Positions 13,694 through 28,000 of a DNA stretch of 64,000 nucleotides are shown here, one piece after another. This stretch comes from Gordionus sp. m RMFG-2023 (Eukaryota > Nematomorpha > Gordioida > Chordodea > Parachordodidae): the NCBI RefSeq assembly GCF_954871325.1, contig NC_088776.1, positions 24,910,508-24,974,507 on the forward strand. Direction: 5' to 3'. Position numbers and translations under genes: made by a program. The notes beneath the pieces were generated by a model that did no database searches, was not told the origin of the DNA, and worked only from the letters and a program-made list of their open reading frames with translations. Every line of letters begins with the position of its first letter. Position 1 is the stretch's first letter.

Positions 13694-16600
13694 AGAAAAG
13701 AGAACTTCTTCACCATCGATAAACAATCTTCCTCACCAACAACAGTATATTCTATTTTATAATTTCTTTACACGTTTTATTTCAGGTTATTTACGGCAAA
13801 CTACGAACAAGGAAATCACAACATCATCTTCAAAAACGAAACCACCTTGAGCAAAGAAAAGAGAACTTCTTCACCATCGCTACCAACAACAGTAAATTCT
13901 ATTTCATAATTTCAATTTACACGTTTTTTTTCAGGTTATTTACGGCAAACTACGAGCAAGGAAATTACAACAACATCTTCAAAAATGAAACCAACTTGAG
14001 CAAAGAAAAAAGAACTTCTTCACCATCGCTAAACCATCTTCCTCACCAACAACAGTATATTCTATTTAATTTCAATTTACACGTTTTATTTCAGGTTATT
14101 TACGGCAAACTACGAACAAGGAAATCACTACATCATCTTCAAAAACGAAACCACCTTGAGCAAAGAAAAGAGAACTTCTTCACCATCGCTACCAACAACA
14201 GTAAATTCTATTTTATAATTTCAATTTACACGTTTTTTTTCAGGTTATTTACGGCTAACTACGAGCAAGGAAATTACAACATCATCTTCAAAAACGAAAC
14301 CAACTTGAGCAAAGAAAAAAGAACTTCTTCACCATCGCTAAACCATCTTCCTCACCAACAACAGTATATTCTATTTAATTTCAATTTACACGTTTTTTTT
14401 CAGGTTATTTACGGCTAACTACGAGCAAGGAAATTACAACATCATCTTCAAAAACGAAACCAACTTGAGCAAAGAAAAAAGAACTTCTTCACCATCGCTA
14501 AACCATCTTCCTCACCAACAACAGTATATTCTATTTAATTTCAATTTACACGTTTTATTTCAGGTTATTTAGAGCAAACTACGAGCAAGGAAATCACAAC
14601 ATCATTTTCAAAAACGAAACCACCTTGAAGAAAAGAGAACTTCTTCACCATCGCTAAACCATCTTCCTCACCAACAACAGTATATTCTATTTAATTTCAA
14701 TTTACATGTTTTATTTCAGGTTATTTACGGCAAACTACGAGCAAGGAAATCACAACATCATCTTCAAAAACGAAACCACCTTGAGCAAAGAAAAGAGAAC
14801 TTCTTCACCATCGCTAAACCATCTTCCTCACCAACAACAGTATATTCTATTTTATAATTTCAATTTACACGTTTTATTTCAGGTTATTTACGGCAAACTA
14901 CGAACAAGGAAATCACAACATCATCTTCAAAAAAACCACCTTGAGCAAAGAAAAGAGAACTTCTTCACCATCGCTAAACCATCTTCCTCACCAACAACAG
15001 TATATTCTATTTAATTTCAATTTACACATTTTATTTCAGGTTATTTACGGCAAACTACGAGCAAGGAAATTACAACATCATCTTCAAAAACGAAACCAAC
15101 TTGAGCAAAGAAAAGAGAACTTCTTCACCATCGCTAAACCATCTTCCTCACCAACAACAGTATATTCTATTTAATTTCAATTTACACGTTTTATTTCAGG
15201 TTATTTACGGCAAACTACGAACAAGGAAATCACAACATCATCTTCAAAAACGAAACCACCTTGAGCAAAGAAAAGAGAACTTCTTCACCATCGCTACCAA
15301 CAACAGTAAATTCTATTTTATAATTTCAATTTACACGTTTTTTTTCAGGTTATTTACGGCAAACTACGAGCAAGGAAATTACAACAACATCTTCAAAAAC
15401 GAAACCACCTTGAGTAAAGAAAAGAGAACTTCTTCACCATCGCTAAACCATCTTCCTCACCAACAACAGTATATTCTATTTTATAATTTCAATTTACACG
15501 TTTTATTTCAGGTTATTTACAGCAAACTACGAACAAGGAAATCACAACATCATCTTCAAAAACGAAACCACCTTGAGTAAAGAAAAGAGAACTTCTTCAC
15601 CATCGATAAACAATCTTCCTTACCAACAACAGTATATTCTATTTTATAATTTCAATTTACACGTTTTATTTCAGGTTATTTACGGCAAACTACGAACAAG
15701 GAAATCACAACATCATCTTCAAAAACGAAACCACCTTGAGCAAAGAAAAGAGAACTTCTTCACCATCGCTACCAACAACAGTAAATTCTATTTTATAATT
15801 TCAATTTACACGTTTTTTTTCAGGTTATTTACAGCAAACTACGAACAAGGAAATCACAACATCATCTTCAAAAACGAAACCACCTTGAGTAAAGAAAAGA
15901 GAACTTCTTCACCATCGATAAACAATCTTCCTTACCAACAACAGTATATTCTATTTTATAATTTAAATTTACACGTTTTTTTTCAGGTTATTTACGGCAA
16001 ACTACGAACAAGGAAATCACAACATAATCTTCAAAAACGAAACCACCTTGAGCAAAGAAAAGAGAACTTCTTCACCATCGCTACCAACAACAGTAAATTC
16101 TATTTTATAATTTCAATTTACACGTTTTATTTCAGGTTATTTACGGCAAACTACGAGCAAGGAAATCACAACATCATCTTCAAAAACGAAACCACCTTGA
16201 GCAAAGAAAAGAGAACTTCTTCACCATCGCTAAACCATCTTCCTCACCAACAACAGTATATTCTAATTTATAATTTCAATTTACACGTTTTATTTCAGGT
16301 TATTTACGGCAAACTACGAACAAGGAAATCACAACATCATCTTCAAAATCAAAACCACCTTGAGCAAAGAAAAGAGAACTTCTTCACCATCGCTACCAAC
16401 AACAGTAAATTCTATTTTATAATTTCAATTTACACGTTTTTTTTCAGGTTATTTACGGCAAACTACGAGCAAGGAAATTACAACATCATCTTCAAAAACG
16501 AAACCAACTTGAGCAAAGAAAAGAGAACTTCTTCACCATCGCTAAACCATCTTCCTCACCAACAACAGTATATTCTATTTAATTTCAATTTACATGTTTT

Positions 16601-17472
16601 ATTTCAGGTTATTTACGGCAAACTACGAGCAAGGAAATCACAACATCATCTTCAAAAACGAAACCACCTTGAGCAAAGAAAAGAGAACTTCTTCACCATC
16701 GCTAAACCATCTTCCTCACCAACAACAGTATATTCTATTTTATAATTTCAATTTACACGTTTTATTTCAGGTTATTTAGGCAAACTACGAACAAGGAAAT
16801 CACAACATCATCTTCAAAAACGAAACCACCTTGAGTAAAGAAAAGAGAACTTCTTCACCATCGCTAAACCATCTTCCTCACCAACAACAGTATATTCTAT
16901 TTTATAATTTCAATTTACACGTTTTATTTCAGGTTATTTACGGCAAACTACGAACAAGGAAATCACAACATCATCTTCAAAAAAACCACCTTGAGCAAAG
17001 AAAAGAGAACTTCTTCACCATCGCTAAACCATCTTCCTCACCAAATTCTATTTAATTTCAATTTACACATTTTATTTCAGGTTATTTACGGCAAACTACG
17101 AGCAAGGAAATTACAACATCATCTTCAAAAACGAAACCAACTTGAGCAAAGAAAAGAGAACTTCTTCACCATCGCTAAACCATCTTCCTCACCAACAACA
17201 GTATATTCTATTTAATTTCAATTTACATGTTTTATTTCAGGTTATTTACGGCAAACTACGAGCAAGGAAATCACAACATCATCTTCAAAAACGAAACCAC
17301 CTTGAGCAAAGAAAAGAGAACTTCTTCACCATCGCTAAACCATCTTCCTCACCAACAACAGTATATTCTATTTTATAATTTCAATTTACACGTTTTATTT
17401 CAGGTTATTTACAGCAAACTACGAACAAGGAAATCACAACATCATCTTCAAAAACGAAACCACCTTGAGTAA
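13448..17472 (+). repeat. Array block duplicated in tandem, copy 2
   Basis: Partner of 9791-13693. It keeps the full 149-base unit at about 16040-16190 that is partly missing in copy 1. The first 245 bases of this copy are also the last part of copy 1, as expected for a tandem duplication by unequal exchange. Confidence 0.8.
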
Positions 17473-20400
17473 AGAAAAGAGAACTTCTTCACCATCGATA
17501 AACAATCTTCCTTACCAACAACAGTATATTCTATTTTATAATTTCAATTTACACGTTTTATTTCAGGTTATTTACGGCAAACTACGAACAAGGAAATCAC
17601 AACATCATCTTCAAAAACGAAACCACCTTGAGTAAAGAAAAGAGAACTTCTTCACCATCGCTAAACCATCTTCCTCACCAACAACAGTATATTCTATTTT
17701 ATAATTTCAATTTACACGTTTTATTTCAGGTTATTTACGGCAAACTACGAACAAGGAAATCACAACATCATCTTCAAAAACGAAACCACCTTGAGTAAAG
17801 AAAAGAGAACTTCTTCACCATCGCTAAACCATCTTCCTCACCAACAACAGTATATTCTATTTTATAATTTCAATTTACACGTTTTATTTCAGGTTATTTA
17901 CGGCAAACTACGAACAAGGAAATCACAACATCATCTTCAAAAAAACCACCTTGAGCAAAGAAAAGAGAACTTCTTCACCATCGCTAAACCATCTTCCTAA
18001 CCAACAACAGTATATTCTATTTAATTTCAATTTACACATTTTATTTCAGGTTATTTACGGCAAACTACGAGCAAGGAAATTACAACATCATCTTCAAAAA
18101 CGAAACCAACTTGAGCAAAGAAAAGAGAACTTCTTCACCATCGCTAAACCATCTTCCTCACCAACAACAGTATATTCTATTTAATTTCAATTTACATGTT
18201 TTATTTCAGGTTATTTACGGCAAACTACGAGCAAGGAAATCACAACATCATCTTCAAAAACGAAACCACCTTGAGCAAAGAAAAGAGAACTTCTTCACCA
18301 TCGCTAAACCATCTTCCTCACCAACAACAGTATATTCTATTTTATAATTTCAATTTACACGTTTTATTTCAGGTTATTTACAGCAAACTACGAACAAGGA
18401 AATCACAACATCATCTTCAAAAACGAAACCACCTTGAGTAAAGAAAAGAGAACTTCTTCACCATCGATAAACAATCTTCCTTACCAACAACAGTATATTC
18501 TATTTTATAATTTCAATTTACACGTTTTATTTCAGGTTATTTACGGCAAACTACGAACAAGGAAATCACAACATCATCTTCAAAAACGAAACCACCTTGA
18601 GCAAAGAAAAGAGAACTTCTTCACCATCGCTACCAACAACAGTAAATTATATTTTATAATTTCAATTTACACGTTTTTTTTCAGGTTATTTACGGCTAAC
18701 TACGAGCAAGGAAATTACAACATCATCTTCAAAAACGAAACCAACTTGAGCAAAGAAAAAAGAACTTCTTCACCATCGCTAAACCATCTTCCTCACCAAC
18801 AACAGTATATTCTATTTAATTTCAATTTACACGTTTTATTTCAGGTTATTTACGGCAAACTACGAGCAAGGAAATCACAACATCATTTTCAAAAACGAAA
18901 CCACCTTGAGCAAAGAAAAGAGAACTTCTTCACCATCGCTAAACCATCTTCCTCACCAACAACAGTATATTCTATTTAATTTCAATTTACACATTTTATT
19001 TCAGGTTATTTACGGCAAACTACGAGCAAGGAAATCACAACATCATCTTCAAAAACGAAACCACCTTGAGCAAAGAAAAGAGAACTTCTTCACCATCGCT
19101 AAACCATCTTCCTCACCAACAACAGTATATTCTATTTTATAATTTCAATTTACACGTTTTATTTCAGGTTATTTACGGCAAACTACGAACAAGGAAATCA
19201 CAACATCATCTTCAAAAACGAAACCACCTTGAGCAAAGAAAAGAGAACTTCTTCACCATCGCTACCAACAACAGTAAATTCTATTTTATAATTTCAGTTT
19301 ACACGTTTTTTTTCAGGTTATTTACGGCAAACTACGAGCAAGGAAATTACAACAACATCTTCAAAAATGAAACCAACTTGAGCAAAGAAAAAAGAACTTC
19401 TTCACCATCGCTAAACCATCTTCCTCACCAACAACAGTATATTCTATTTAATTTCAATTTACACGTTTTATTTCAGGTTATTTACGGCAAACTACGAACA
19501 AGGAAATCACAACATCATCTTCAAAAACGAAACCACCTTGAGCAAAGAAAAGAGAACTTCTTCACCATCGCTAAACCATCTTCCTCACCAACAACAGTAT
19601 ATTCTATTTTATAATTTCAATTTACACGTTTTATTTCAGGTTATTTACGGCAAACTACGAACAAGGAAATCACAACATCATCTTCAAAAACGAAACCACC
19701 TTGAGTAAAGAAAAGAGAACTTCTTCACCATCGATAAACAATCTTCCTCACCAACAACAGTATATTCTATTTTATAATTTCAATTTACACGTTTTATTTC
19801 AGGTTATTTACGGCAAACTACGAACAAGGAAATCACAACATCATCTTCAAAAACGAAACCACCTTGAGCAAAGAAAAGAGAACTTCTTCACCATCGCTAC
19901 CAACAACAGTAAATTCTATTTTATAATTTAAATTTACACGTTTTTTTTCAGGTTATTTACGGCAAACTACGAACAAGGAAATCACAACATAATCTTCAAA
20001 AACGAAACCACCTTGAGCAAAGAAAAGAGAACTTCTACACCATCGCTAAACCATCTTCCTCACCAACAACAGTATATTCTATTTTATAATTTCAATTTAC
20101 ACGTTTTATTTCAGGTTATTTACGGCAAACTACGAACAAGGAAATCACAACATCATCTTCAAAATCAAAACCACCTTGAGCAAAGAAAAGAGAACTTCTT
20201 CACCATCGCTACCAACAACAGTAAATTCTATTTTATAATTTCAATTTACACGTTTTTTTTCAGGTTATTTACGGCAAACTACGAGCAAGGAAATTACAAC
20301 ATCATCTTCAAAAACGAAACCACCTTGAGTAAAGAAAAGAGAACTTCTTCACCATCGATAAACAATCTTCCTCACCAACAACAGTATATTCTATTTTATA

Positions 20401-23400
20401 ATTTCAATTTACACGTTTTATTTCAGGTTATTTACGGCAAACTACGAACAAGGAAATCACAACATCATCTTCAAAAACGAAACCACCTTGAGCAAAGAAA
20501 AGAGAACTTCTTCACCATCGCTACCAACAACAGTAAATTCTATTTTATAATTTCAATTTACACGTTTTATTTCAGGTTATTTACGGCAAACTACGAGCAA
20601 GGAAATCACAACATCATCTTCAAAAACGAAACCACCTTGAGCAAAGAAAAGAGAACTTCTTCACCATCGCTAAACCATCTTCCTCACCAACAACAGTATA
20701 TTCTATTTTATAATTTCAATTTACACGTTTTATTTCAGGTTATTTACGGCAAACTACGAACAAGGAAATCACAACATCATCTTCAAAATCAAAACCACCT
20801 TGAGCAAAGAAAAGAGAACTTCTTCACCATCGCTACCAACAACAGTAAATTCTATTTTATAATTTCAATTTACACGTTTTTTTTCAGGTTATTTACGGCA
20901 AACTACGAGCAAGGAAATTACAACATCATCTTCAAAAACGAAACCAACTTGAGCAAAGAAAAGAGAACTTCTTCACCATCGCTAAACCATCTTCCTCACC
21001 AACAACAGTATATTCTATTTAATTTCAATTTACATGTTTTATTTCAGGTTATTTACGGCAAACTACGAGCAAGGAAATCACAACATCATCTTCAAAAACG
21101 AAACCACCTTGAGCAAAGAAAAGAGAACTTCTTCACCATCGCTAAACCATCTTCCTCACCAACAACAGTATATTCTATTTTATAATTTCAATTTACACGT
21201 TTTATTTCAGGTTATTTACGGCAAACTACGAACAAGGAAATCACAACATCATCTTCAAAAACGAAACCACCTTGAGTAAAGAAAAGAGAACTTCTTCACC
21301 ATCGCTAAACCATCTTCCTCACCAACAACAGTATATTCTATTTTATAATTTCAATTTACACGTTTTATTTCAGGTTATTTACGGCAAACTACGAACAAGG
21401 AAATCACAACATCATCTTCAAAAAAACCACCTTGAGCAAAGAAAAGAGAACTTCTTCACCATCGCTAAACCATCTTCCTCACCAACAACAGTATATTCTA
21501 TTTAATTTCAATTTACACATTTTATTTCAGGTTATTTACGGCAAACTACGAGCAAGGAAATTACAACATCATCTTCAAAAACGAAACCAACTTGAGCAAA
21601 GAAAAGAGAACTTCTTCACCATCGCTAAACCATCTTCCTCACCAACAACAGTATATTCTATTTAATTTCAATTTACATGTTTTATTTCAGGTTATTTACG
21701 GCAAACTACGAGCAAGGAAATCACAACATCATCTTCAAAAACGAAACCACCTTGAGCAAAGAAAAGAGAACTTCTTCACCATCGCTAAACCATCTTCCTC
21801 ACCAACAACAGTATATTCTATTTTATAATTTCAATTTACACGTTTTATTTCAGGTTATTTACAGCAAACTACGAACAAGGAAATCACAACATCATCTTCA
21901 AAAACGAAACCACCTTGAGTAAAGAAAAGAGAACTTCTTCACCATCGATAAACAATCTTCCTTACCAACAACAGTATATTCTATTTTATAATTTCAATTT
22001 ACACGTTTTATTTCAGGTTATTTACGGCAAACTACGAACAAGGAAATCACAACATCATCTTCAAAAACGAAACCACCTTGAGCAAAGAAAAGAGAACTTC
22101 TTCACCATCGCTACCAACAACAGTAAATTCTATTTTATAATTTCAATTTACACGTTTTTTTTCAGGTTATTTACGGCAAACTACGAGCAAGGAAATTACA
22201 ACAACATCTTCAAAAATGAAACCAACTTGAGCAAAGAAAAAAGAACTTCTTCACCATCGCTAAACCATCTTCCTCACCAACAACAGTATATTCTATTTAA
22301 TTTCAATTTACACGTTTTATTTCAGGTTATTTACGGCAAACTACGAACAAGGAAATCACAACATCATCTTCAAAAACGAAACTACCTTGAGCAAAGAAAA
22401 GAGAACTTCTTCACCATCGCTACCAACAACAGTAAATTCTATTTTATAATTTCAATTTACACGTTTTTTTTCAGGTTATTTACGGCTAACTACGAGCAAG
22501 GAAATTACAACATCATCTTCAAAAACGAAACCAACTTGAGCAAAGAAAAAAGAACTTCTTCACCATCGCTAAACCATCTTCCTCACCAACAATAGTATAT
22601 TCTATTTAATTTCAATTTACACGTTTTATTTCCTGTTATTTACGGCAAACTACGAGCAAGGAAATCACAACATCATTTTCAAAAACGAAACCACCTTGAG
22701 CAAAGAAAAGAGAACTTCTTCACCATCGCTAAACCATCTTCCTCACCAACAACAGTATATTCTATTTAATTTCAATTTACATGTTTTATTTCAGGTTATT
22801 TACGGCAAACTACGAGCAAGGAAATCACAACATCATCTTCAAAAACGAAACCACCTTGAGCAAAGAAAAGAGAACTTCTTCACCATCGCTAAACCATCTT
22901 CCTCACCAACAACAGTATATTCTATTTTATAATTTCAATTTACACGTTTTATTTCAGGTTATTTACGGCAAACTACGAACAAGGAAATCACAACATCATC
23001 TTCAAAAACGAAACCACCTTGAGTAAAGAAAAGAGAACTTCTTCACCATCGATAAACAATCTTCCTCACCAACAACAGTATATTCTATTTTATAATTTCA
23101 ATTTACACGTTTTATTTCAGGTTATTTACGGCAAACTACGAACAAGGAAATCACAACATCATCTTCAAAAACGAAACCACCTTGAGCAAAGAAAAGAGAA
23201 CTTCTTCACCATCGCTACCAACAACAGTAAATTCTATTTTATAATTTCAATTTACACGTTTTTTTTCAGGTTATTTACGGCAAACTACGAGCAAGGAAAT
23301 TACAACAACATCTTCAAAAATGAAACCAACTTGAGCAAAGAAAAAAGAACTTCTTCACCATCGCTAAACCATCTTCCTCACCAACAACAGTATATTCTAT

Positions 23401-25023
23401 TTAATTTCAATTTACACGTTTTATTTCAGGTTATTTACGGCAAACTACGAACAAGGAAATCACAACATCATCTTCAAAAACGAAACCACCTTGAGCAAAG
23501 AAAAGAGAACTTCTTCACCATCGCTACCAACAACAGTAAATTATATTTTATAATTTCAATTTACACGTTTTTTTTCAGGTTATTTACGGCTAACTACGAG
23601 CAAGGAAATTACAACATCATCTTCAAAAACGAAACCAACTTGAGCAAAGAAAAAAGAACTTCTTCACCATCGCTAAACCATCTTCCTCACCAACAACAGT
23701 ATATTCTATTTAATTTCAATTTACACGTTTTATTTCAGGTTATTTACGGCAAACTACGAGCAAGGAAATCACAACATCATTTTCAAAAACGAAACCACCT
23801 TGAGCAAAGAAAAGAGAACTTCTTCACCATCGCTAAACCATCTTCCTCACCAACAACAGTATATTCTATTTAATTTCAATTTACACATTTTATTTCAGGT
23901 TATTTACGGCAAACTACGAACAAGGAAATCACAACATCTTCTTCAAAAACGAAACCACCTTGAGCAAAGAAAAGAGAACTTCTTCACCATCGCTACCAAC
24001 AACAGTAAATTATATTTTATAATTTCAATTTACACGTTTTTTTTCAGGTTATTTACGGCTAACTACGAGCAAGGAAATTACAACAACATCTTCAAAAATG
24101 AAACCAACTTGAGCAAAGAAAAAAGAACTTCTTCACCATCGCTAAACCATCTTCCTCACCAACAACAGTATATTCTATTTAATTTCAATTTACACGTTTT
24201 ATTTCAGGTTATTTACGGCAAACTACGAACAAGGAAATCACAACATCATCTTCAAAAACGAAACCACCTTGAGCAAAGAAAAGAGAACTTCTTCACCATC
24301 GCTACCAACAACAGTAAATTATATTTTATAATTTCAATTTACACGTTTTTTTTCAGGTTATTTACGGCAAACTACGAGCAAGGAAATTACAACAACATCT
24401 TCAAAAATGAAACCAACTTGAGCAAAGAAAAAAGAACTTCTTCACCATCGCTAAACCATCTTCCTCACCAACAACAGTATATTCTATTTAATTTCAATTT
24501 ACACGTTTTATTTCAGGTTATTTACGGCAAACTACGAACAAGGAAATCACAACATCATCTTCAAAAACGAAACCACCTTGAGCAAAGAAAAGAGAACTTC
24601 TTCACCATCGCTACCAACAACAGTAAATTATATTTTATAATTTCAATTTACACGTTTTTTTTCAGGTTATTTACGGCTAACTATTAGCAAGGAAATTACA
24701 ACATCATCTTCAAAAACGAAACCAACTTGAGCAAAGAAAAAAGAACTTCTTCACCATCGCTAAACCATCTTCCTCACCAACAACAGTATATTTTATTTAA
24801 TTTCAATTTACACGTTTTATTTCAGGTTATTTACGGCAAACTACGAACAAGGAAATCACAACATCATCTTCAAAAACGAAACCACCTTGAGCAAAGAAAA
24901 GAGAACTTCTTCACCATCGCTACCAACAACAGTAAATTATATTTTATAATTTCAATTTACACGTTTTATTTCAGGTTATTTACGGCTAACTACGAGCAAG
25001 GAAATCACAACATCATCTTCAAA

Positions 25024-28000
25024 AACGAAACTACCTTGAGCAAAGAAAAGAGAACTTCTTCACCATCGCTACCAACAACAGTAAATTCTATTTTATAATT
25101 TCAATTTACACGTTTTTTTTCAGGTTATTTACGGCTAACTACGAGCAAGGAAATTACAACATCATCTTCAAAAACGAAACCAACTTGAGCAAAGAAAAAA
25201 GAACTTCTTCACCATCGCTAAACCATCTTCCTCACCAACAATAGTATATTCTATTTAATTTCAATTTACACGTTTTATTTCCTGTTATTTACGGCAAACT
25301 ACGAGCAAGGAAATCACAACATCATTTTCAAAAACGAAACCACCTTGAGCAAAGAAAAGAGAACTTCTTCACCATCGCTAAACCATCTTCCTCACCAACA
25401 ACAGTATATTCTATTTAATTTCAATTTACATGTTTTATTTCAGGTTATTTACGGCAAACTACGAGCAAGGAAATCACAACATCATCTTCAAAAACGAAAC
25501 CACCTTGAGCAAAGAAAAGAGAACTTCTTCACCATCGCTAAACCATCTTCCTCACCAACAACAGTATATTCTATTTTATAATTTCAATTTACACGTTTTA
25601 TTTCAGGTTATTTACGGCAAACTACGAACAAGGAAATCACAACATCATCTTCAAAAACGAAACCACCTTGAGTAAAGAAAAGAGAACTTCTTCACCATCG
25701 ATAAACAATCTTCCTCACCAACAACAGTATATTCTATTTTATAATTTCAATTTACACGTTTTATTTCAGGTTATTTACGGCAAACTACGAACAAGGAAAT
25801 CACAACATCATCTTCAAAAACGAAACCACCTTGAGCAAAGAAAAGAGAACTTCTTCACCATCGCTACCAACAACAGTAAATTCTATTTTATAATTTCAAT
25901 TTACACGTTTTTTTTCAGGTTATTTACGGCAAACTACGAGCAAGGAAATTACAACAACATCTTCAAAAATGAAACCAACTTGAGCAAAGAAAAAAGAACT
26001 TCTTCACCATCGCTAAACCATCTTCCTCACCAACAACAGTATATTCTATTTAATTTCAATTTACACGTTTTATTTCAGGTTATTTACGGCAAACTACGAA
26101 CAAGGAAATCACAACATCATCTTCAAAAACGAAACCACCTTGAGCAAAGAAAAGAGAACTTCTTCACCATCGCTACCAACAACAGTAAATTATATTTTAT
26201 AATTTCAATTTACACGTTTTTTTTCAGGTTATTTACGGCTAACTACGAGCAAGGAAATTACAACATCATCTTCAAAAACGAAACCAACTTGAGCAAAGAA
26301 AAAAGAACTTCTTCACCATCGCTAAACCATCTTCCTCACCAACAACAGTATATTCTATTTAATTTCAATTTACACGTTTTATTTCAGGTTATTTACGGCA
26401 AACTACGAGCAAGGAAATCACAACATCATTTTCAAAAACGAAACCACCTTGAGCAAAGAAAAGAGAACTTCTTCACCATCGCTAAACCATCTTCCTCACC
26501 AACAACAGTATATTCTATTTAATTTCAATTTACACATTTTATTTCAGGTTATTTACGGCAAACTACGAACAAGGAAATCACAACATCTTCTTCAAAAACG
26601 AAACCACCTTGAGCAAAGAAAAGAGAACTTCTTCACCATCGCTACCAACAACAGTAAATTATATTTTATAATTTCAATTTACACGTTTTTTTTCAGGTTA
26701 TTTACGGCTAACTACGAGCAAGGAAATTACAACAACATCTTCAAAAATGAAACCAACTTGAGCAAAGAAAAAAGAACTTCTTCACCATCGCTAAACCATC
26801 TTCCTCACCAACAACAGTATATTCTATTTAATTTCAATTTACACGTTTTATTTCAGGTTATTTACGGCAAACTACGAACAAGGAAATCACAACATCATCT
26901 TCAAAAACGAAACCACCTTGAGCAAAGAAAAGAGAACTTCTTCACCATCGCTACCAACAACAGTAAATTATATTTTATAATTTCAATTTACACGTTTTTT
27001 TTCAGGTTATTTACGGCAAACTACGAGCAAGGAAATTACAACAACATCTTCAAAAATGAAACCAACTTGAGCAAAGAAAAAAGAACTTCTTCACCATCGC
27101 TAAACCATCTTCCTCACCAACAACAGTATATTCTATTTAATTTCAATTTACACGTTTTATTTCAGGTTATTTACGGCAAACTACGAACAAGGAAATCACA
27201 ACATCATCTTCAAAAACGAAACCACCTTGAGCAAAGAAAAGAGAACTTCTTCACCATCGCTACCAACAACAGTAAATTATATTTTATAATTTCAATTTAC
27301 ACGTTTTTTTTCAGGTTATTTACGGCTAACTATTAGCAAGGAAATTACAACATCATCTTCAAAAACGAAACCAACTTGAGCAAAGAAAAAAGAACTTCTT
27401 CACCATCGCTAAACCATCTTCCTCACCAACAACAGTATATTTTATTTAATTTCAATTTACACGTTTTATTTCAGGTTATTTACGGCAAACTACGAACAAG
27501 GAAATCACAACATCATCTTCAAAAACGAAACCACCTTGAGCAAAGAAAAGAGAACTTCTTCACCATCGCTACCAACAACAGTAAATTATATTTTATAATT
27601 TCAATTTACACGTTTTATTTCAGGTTATTTACGGCTAACTACGAGCAAGGAAATTACAACATCATCTTCAAAAACGAAACCAACTTGAGCAAAGAAAAAA
27701 GAACTTCTTCACCATCGCTAAACCATCTTCCTCACCAACAACAGTATATTCTATTTAATTTCAATTTACACGTTTTATTTCAGGTTATTTACGGCAAACT
27801 ACGAGCAAGGAAATCACAACATCATTTTCAAAAACGAAACCACCTTGAGCAAAGAAAAGAGAACTTCTTCACCATCGCTAAACCATCTTCCTCACCAACA
27901 ACAGTATATTCTATTTAATTTCAATTTACACATTTTATTTCAGGTTATTTACGGCAAACTACGAGCAAGGAAATCACAACATCATCTTCAAAAACGAAAC